NCBI GenBank assembly: GCA_973895155.1
Contig: OZ316898.1
Span: 20,460,001 to 20,524,000 of the forward strand
Origin: Marsupella aquatica
Taxonomy: Eukaryota; Marchantiophyta
DNA: 64,000 nucleotides
Direction: 5' to 3'
Of the stretch, positions 61,801 to 64,000 are shown piece by piece; the stretch's first letter is position 1; every line of letters starts with the position of its first letter. The notes beneath the pieces were generated by a model that saw only the letters and a program-made list of their open reading frames with translations, made no database searches and had not been told where the DNA came from. A program made the translations under genes and the position numbers.

Positions 61801-64000
61801 TACAGAGCCTGTTGCAATTCAACAAGAAAAACTGACACTTTTGTTTGTGCCGGCAGTCCCCTTATCCGAATCATTGGCGATAGGTATCCATGGCAAGTGA
61901 AGAGTGCCATTCTAGCAACTCTTGGCATTATCATCAGCAAAGGTGGCCTTGCACTCAAACCTTTCCTACCACAGCTTCAAACTACATTCATGAAATGCTT
62001 ACAAGATAACACGAGGTAAGTCTATTGAGAAACTTTACTCTTGATAATTCATGAGGTTTAGACCACTAGCAATATGTTCTTGTTATTTCAAGTACAGTAC
62101 TCCTGAACCTGGCTCCTCGTGGCCATATAGCTGCCACACCTGCGGTTTTGAACCTTTTCCACTGGCTGAAGTACTTACTTCTGCTTGTTTGCAGGGCTGT
62201 AAGGGCAAGAGCAGCTTCAGCATTGGGAAAGCTTATACGCATGAGTGCTCGAGTTGATCCCTTGGTTGGTGACCTCCTGTCTGGCATTCAGGTGCGTCCC
62301 CTCAATCTCTGATTCGAGTTTTACTGGTAAGCACCTTAATCAGATGGTTTCGAAATTCCTCATTCTAATCTGTTTTGTCATGCGAACTAACATGTTCCAG
62401 CAGTTCATTATCAAGATAGAAAGTCTGATTCATTCGGTTGCAATGAAGTCCCCTTTCTTCAATTCAATTTTTTTGACATGTCACGGAGCACCCTGGTACA
62501 TGGGATTTTCTTGAAGGGAATGACCTTTGAATACTAGTTTCAATTTAAGGAACTTAGCAAAACATGAAGCAGGGCAAGCAGCCTGTCTTTAGTATCTGAT
62601 GAAAATTGTGTGTCCACAGTCAGCTGAAGGAGGAGTCAGGGAGACCATGTTGGAGGCACTCAAAGGAGTCGTGAAGAATGCCGGTAAGAGTATCAGTCCA
62701 CCAGTGCTGGAACGGGCAGCCACAGCATTGCAAGAGCTCCTTCAGTCAGACGAGGACGACGTGCGAGGCTCTGCTGCAAGAACCCTAGGAATTCTCTCTC
62801 AGGTAGGACCTACGAGGCCTACACCTTTCCTTTTGCAAGATTATTGGTAATGTTCCTGAGCAGTCAATTTCTTCCCAAGACCGGAAATATGTTAGCTAAA
62901 GCCTTAACTAGAGTGGTAATTGGTCGCTAAAACTTATTTATCTGATGGTCCCGCCACGCTTCTTTATATCAATTTGAGGGATGGAAATCTGGATGCTGTG
63001 ATTGTTGGCAGTATCTTGGAGACTCAGAATTTGGCACCCTGTTCAAATCAATGTCAACATCTGCACCTTCAGCTGCATGGACCCTTCGCCATGGGACAAC
63101 CCTAGTCCTGGCCTCAATATTAAGGCACGCTGTGTCTCGAGTGTGTGACTCTCCAACTTGGCTATCGGGCGTCCTTGCTGCTTTGCAATCCAGAGCAAAA
63201 GATGACAAGGTTAGACTTCTGACTACGTGTAGTCCTGTCTGGAAATTCCTGAAAACAGTGGATCAGCCTAATCTATGAGGGACAGCCCGCCTTTCTACGA
63301 CTTCATGCGCTAAGTGGACTAAAGGTCGGCAGGAGTTTCCATTTGTAGCAGGCAGATGGCAATTTAGATGTGCTACATTCGGGCAGCCCAAAGCAGTCTT
63401 ACTAGCCACTTGATTTACTTGGTCAAGTGCTCTACTGCCAGGGATGTCTGAAATCTCACATGCATGACGGAGGTATGCGTATGTTCTTCACTGTTTGAAA
63501 TCAGAAAACAACACAAGAAAGTTGTCTAGAGCCGTCCTGCTTTAAAGGTATCAGTGATTTAATCTGTGTCAAACATCAGGTTCCTGTACGAGAGAGTATT
63601 TCAAAGGCCTTGGGTAGGCTTCTTGTGTATCAAGTAAGAGATCGCCAATCACCCTCATCGACTGCGGAGTTGCTGCCAGTGCTTGTTACACTCTTGCATG
63701 ATGACTCAAGTGATGTACGAAGAAGAGCACTGAGCAGTTTGAAATCGATTGCGAAGGTACTTTCTAGGCACAAAAGCATATCGATATTGAAAACTTTTGG
63801 TTGTTGAAGTACTGCAAAATTTGGATTGTGTCTCACGTTTCCCGATTGAGAAGTTCGTTTGGTTCCCTAATTGAAGATTATGGTGAGTCTTGTGCAGTCA
63901 AATGCAGATGTGCTGAGTCCCTTCTGGAGCACGTTGGGACCTGCGGTTAGAGATTGCTTGAAAGATAGTAGTACTCCTGTCCGACTGGCAGCAGAGCGTT
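40816..64000 (+). CDS. GCN1: GCN1 / ILITHYIA-like eIF2-alpha-kinase activator (58 exons seen, 3' end outside window)
   Basis: Giant HEAT-repeat protein that binds ribosomes and GCN2, activating eIF2-alpha phosphorylation in amino-acid starvation and plant immunity. Exons join in continuous phase for about 2588 residues; the full protein is near 2650, so tens of residues are missing. Start: [24 protein letters not shown]. Family stretches: [92 protein letters not shown]. Exons: 40816-40930,41511-41890,42057-42188,42591-42972,43568-43714,44104-44288,44421-44547,44865-44938,45123-45199,45402-45441,45581-45747,46531-46717,47176-47253,47935-48054,48376-48435,48839-48964,49162-49276,49431-49609,49897-50193,50348-50464,50763-50864,51053-51202,51639-51806,52105-52281,52442-52564,52724-52804,53478-53594,53818-53990,54285-54362,54495-54642,54955-55077,55350-55406,55868-55978,56251-56442,56692-56865,56954-57064,57224-57293,57418-57496,57986-58088,58201-58371,58605-58727,58848-58961,59103-59209,59374-59425,59587-59693,59805-59864,60084-60198,60316-60426,60645-60782,61062-61184,61356-61427,61598-61710,61857-62015,62195-62291,62620-62802,63012-63209,63580-63756,63897 on. 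Confidence 0.96.
51770..51851 (+). repeat. 45-bp tandem duplication across a GCN1 splice donor
   Basis: Copy 1 (51770-51806) is the coding end of exon 23 and is followed by gt. Copy 2 (51815-51851) lies in the intron, is followed by ga instead of gt, and differs at a few positions. Both begin agctgatgcaatggatgag and end cactgtccag. Confidence 0.9.
53220..53263. repeat. 20-bp tandem repeat in GCN1 intron 26
   Basis: tgtactgttagcatNtttat-type unit occurs twice, at about 53220-53240 and 53241-53260, with one or two mismatches. Confidence 0.75.

Overview
The window looks like nuclear DNA from a land plant. The genes have many short exons with GT-AG introns, the proteins are plant-type (ILITHYIA-like GCN1, organellar Lon, C1-less diacylglycerol kinase, GT92 galactan-synthase-like enzyme), and the retroelement here uses the plant initiator-tRNA-Met primer site. 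The intron density, the intronless GT92 gene and an NXPE/PC-esterase-type gene fit a bryophyte or lycophyte-grade plant better than a flowering plant, but this is inference and the species is not identified.

Layout. (1) 144-8529, minus: a complete Lon protease gene; 20 exons add up in frame to 1110 residues. (2) 8530-13291: gene-free DNA with short degenerate repeats. (3) 13292-17411, minus: a complete diacylglycerol kinase; 12 exons, 654 residues, two probable GC-AG introns. (4) 17412-22379: gene-poor DNA with a decayed PIF/Harbinger transposase. (5) About 22390-23830, minus: a frameshifted partial copy of the elongation factor SPT6, next to tandem duplications. (6) 25106-26782, minus: an intact single-exon GT92 glycosyltransferase, with a stray duplicate of its own 5' coding end just upstream. 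(7) 26783-32532: repeats, including a roughly 118-bp minisatellite. (8) 32533-34751, minus: a broken NXPE/PC-esterase-like membrane protein gene carrying a 374-bp TRIM retrotransposon. (9) 34752-40815: degenerate LTR-like repeats and the GCN1 upstream region. (10) 40816 to the window end, plus: GCN1, 58 exons and about 2588 residues inside the window, cut just before its C-terminus.

The intact genes are unrelated housekeeping or metabolic genes: organellar proteolysis (Lon), lipid signalling (DGK), cell-wall galactan synthesis (GT92) and translational stress control (GCN1). They do not form a pathway cluster. The most unusual object is the TRIM element at 34085-34458. It has perfect 5-bp target duplications, a primer site touching its LTR, an internal region of only 62 bp, and in each LTR a tRNA-like sequence with polymerase III A- and B-box matches. 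That resembles the Cassandra elements, which carry 5S rRNA, but with a tRNA-like cargo.
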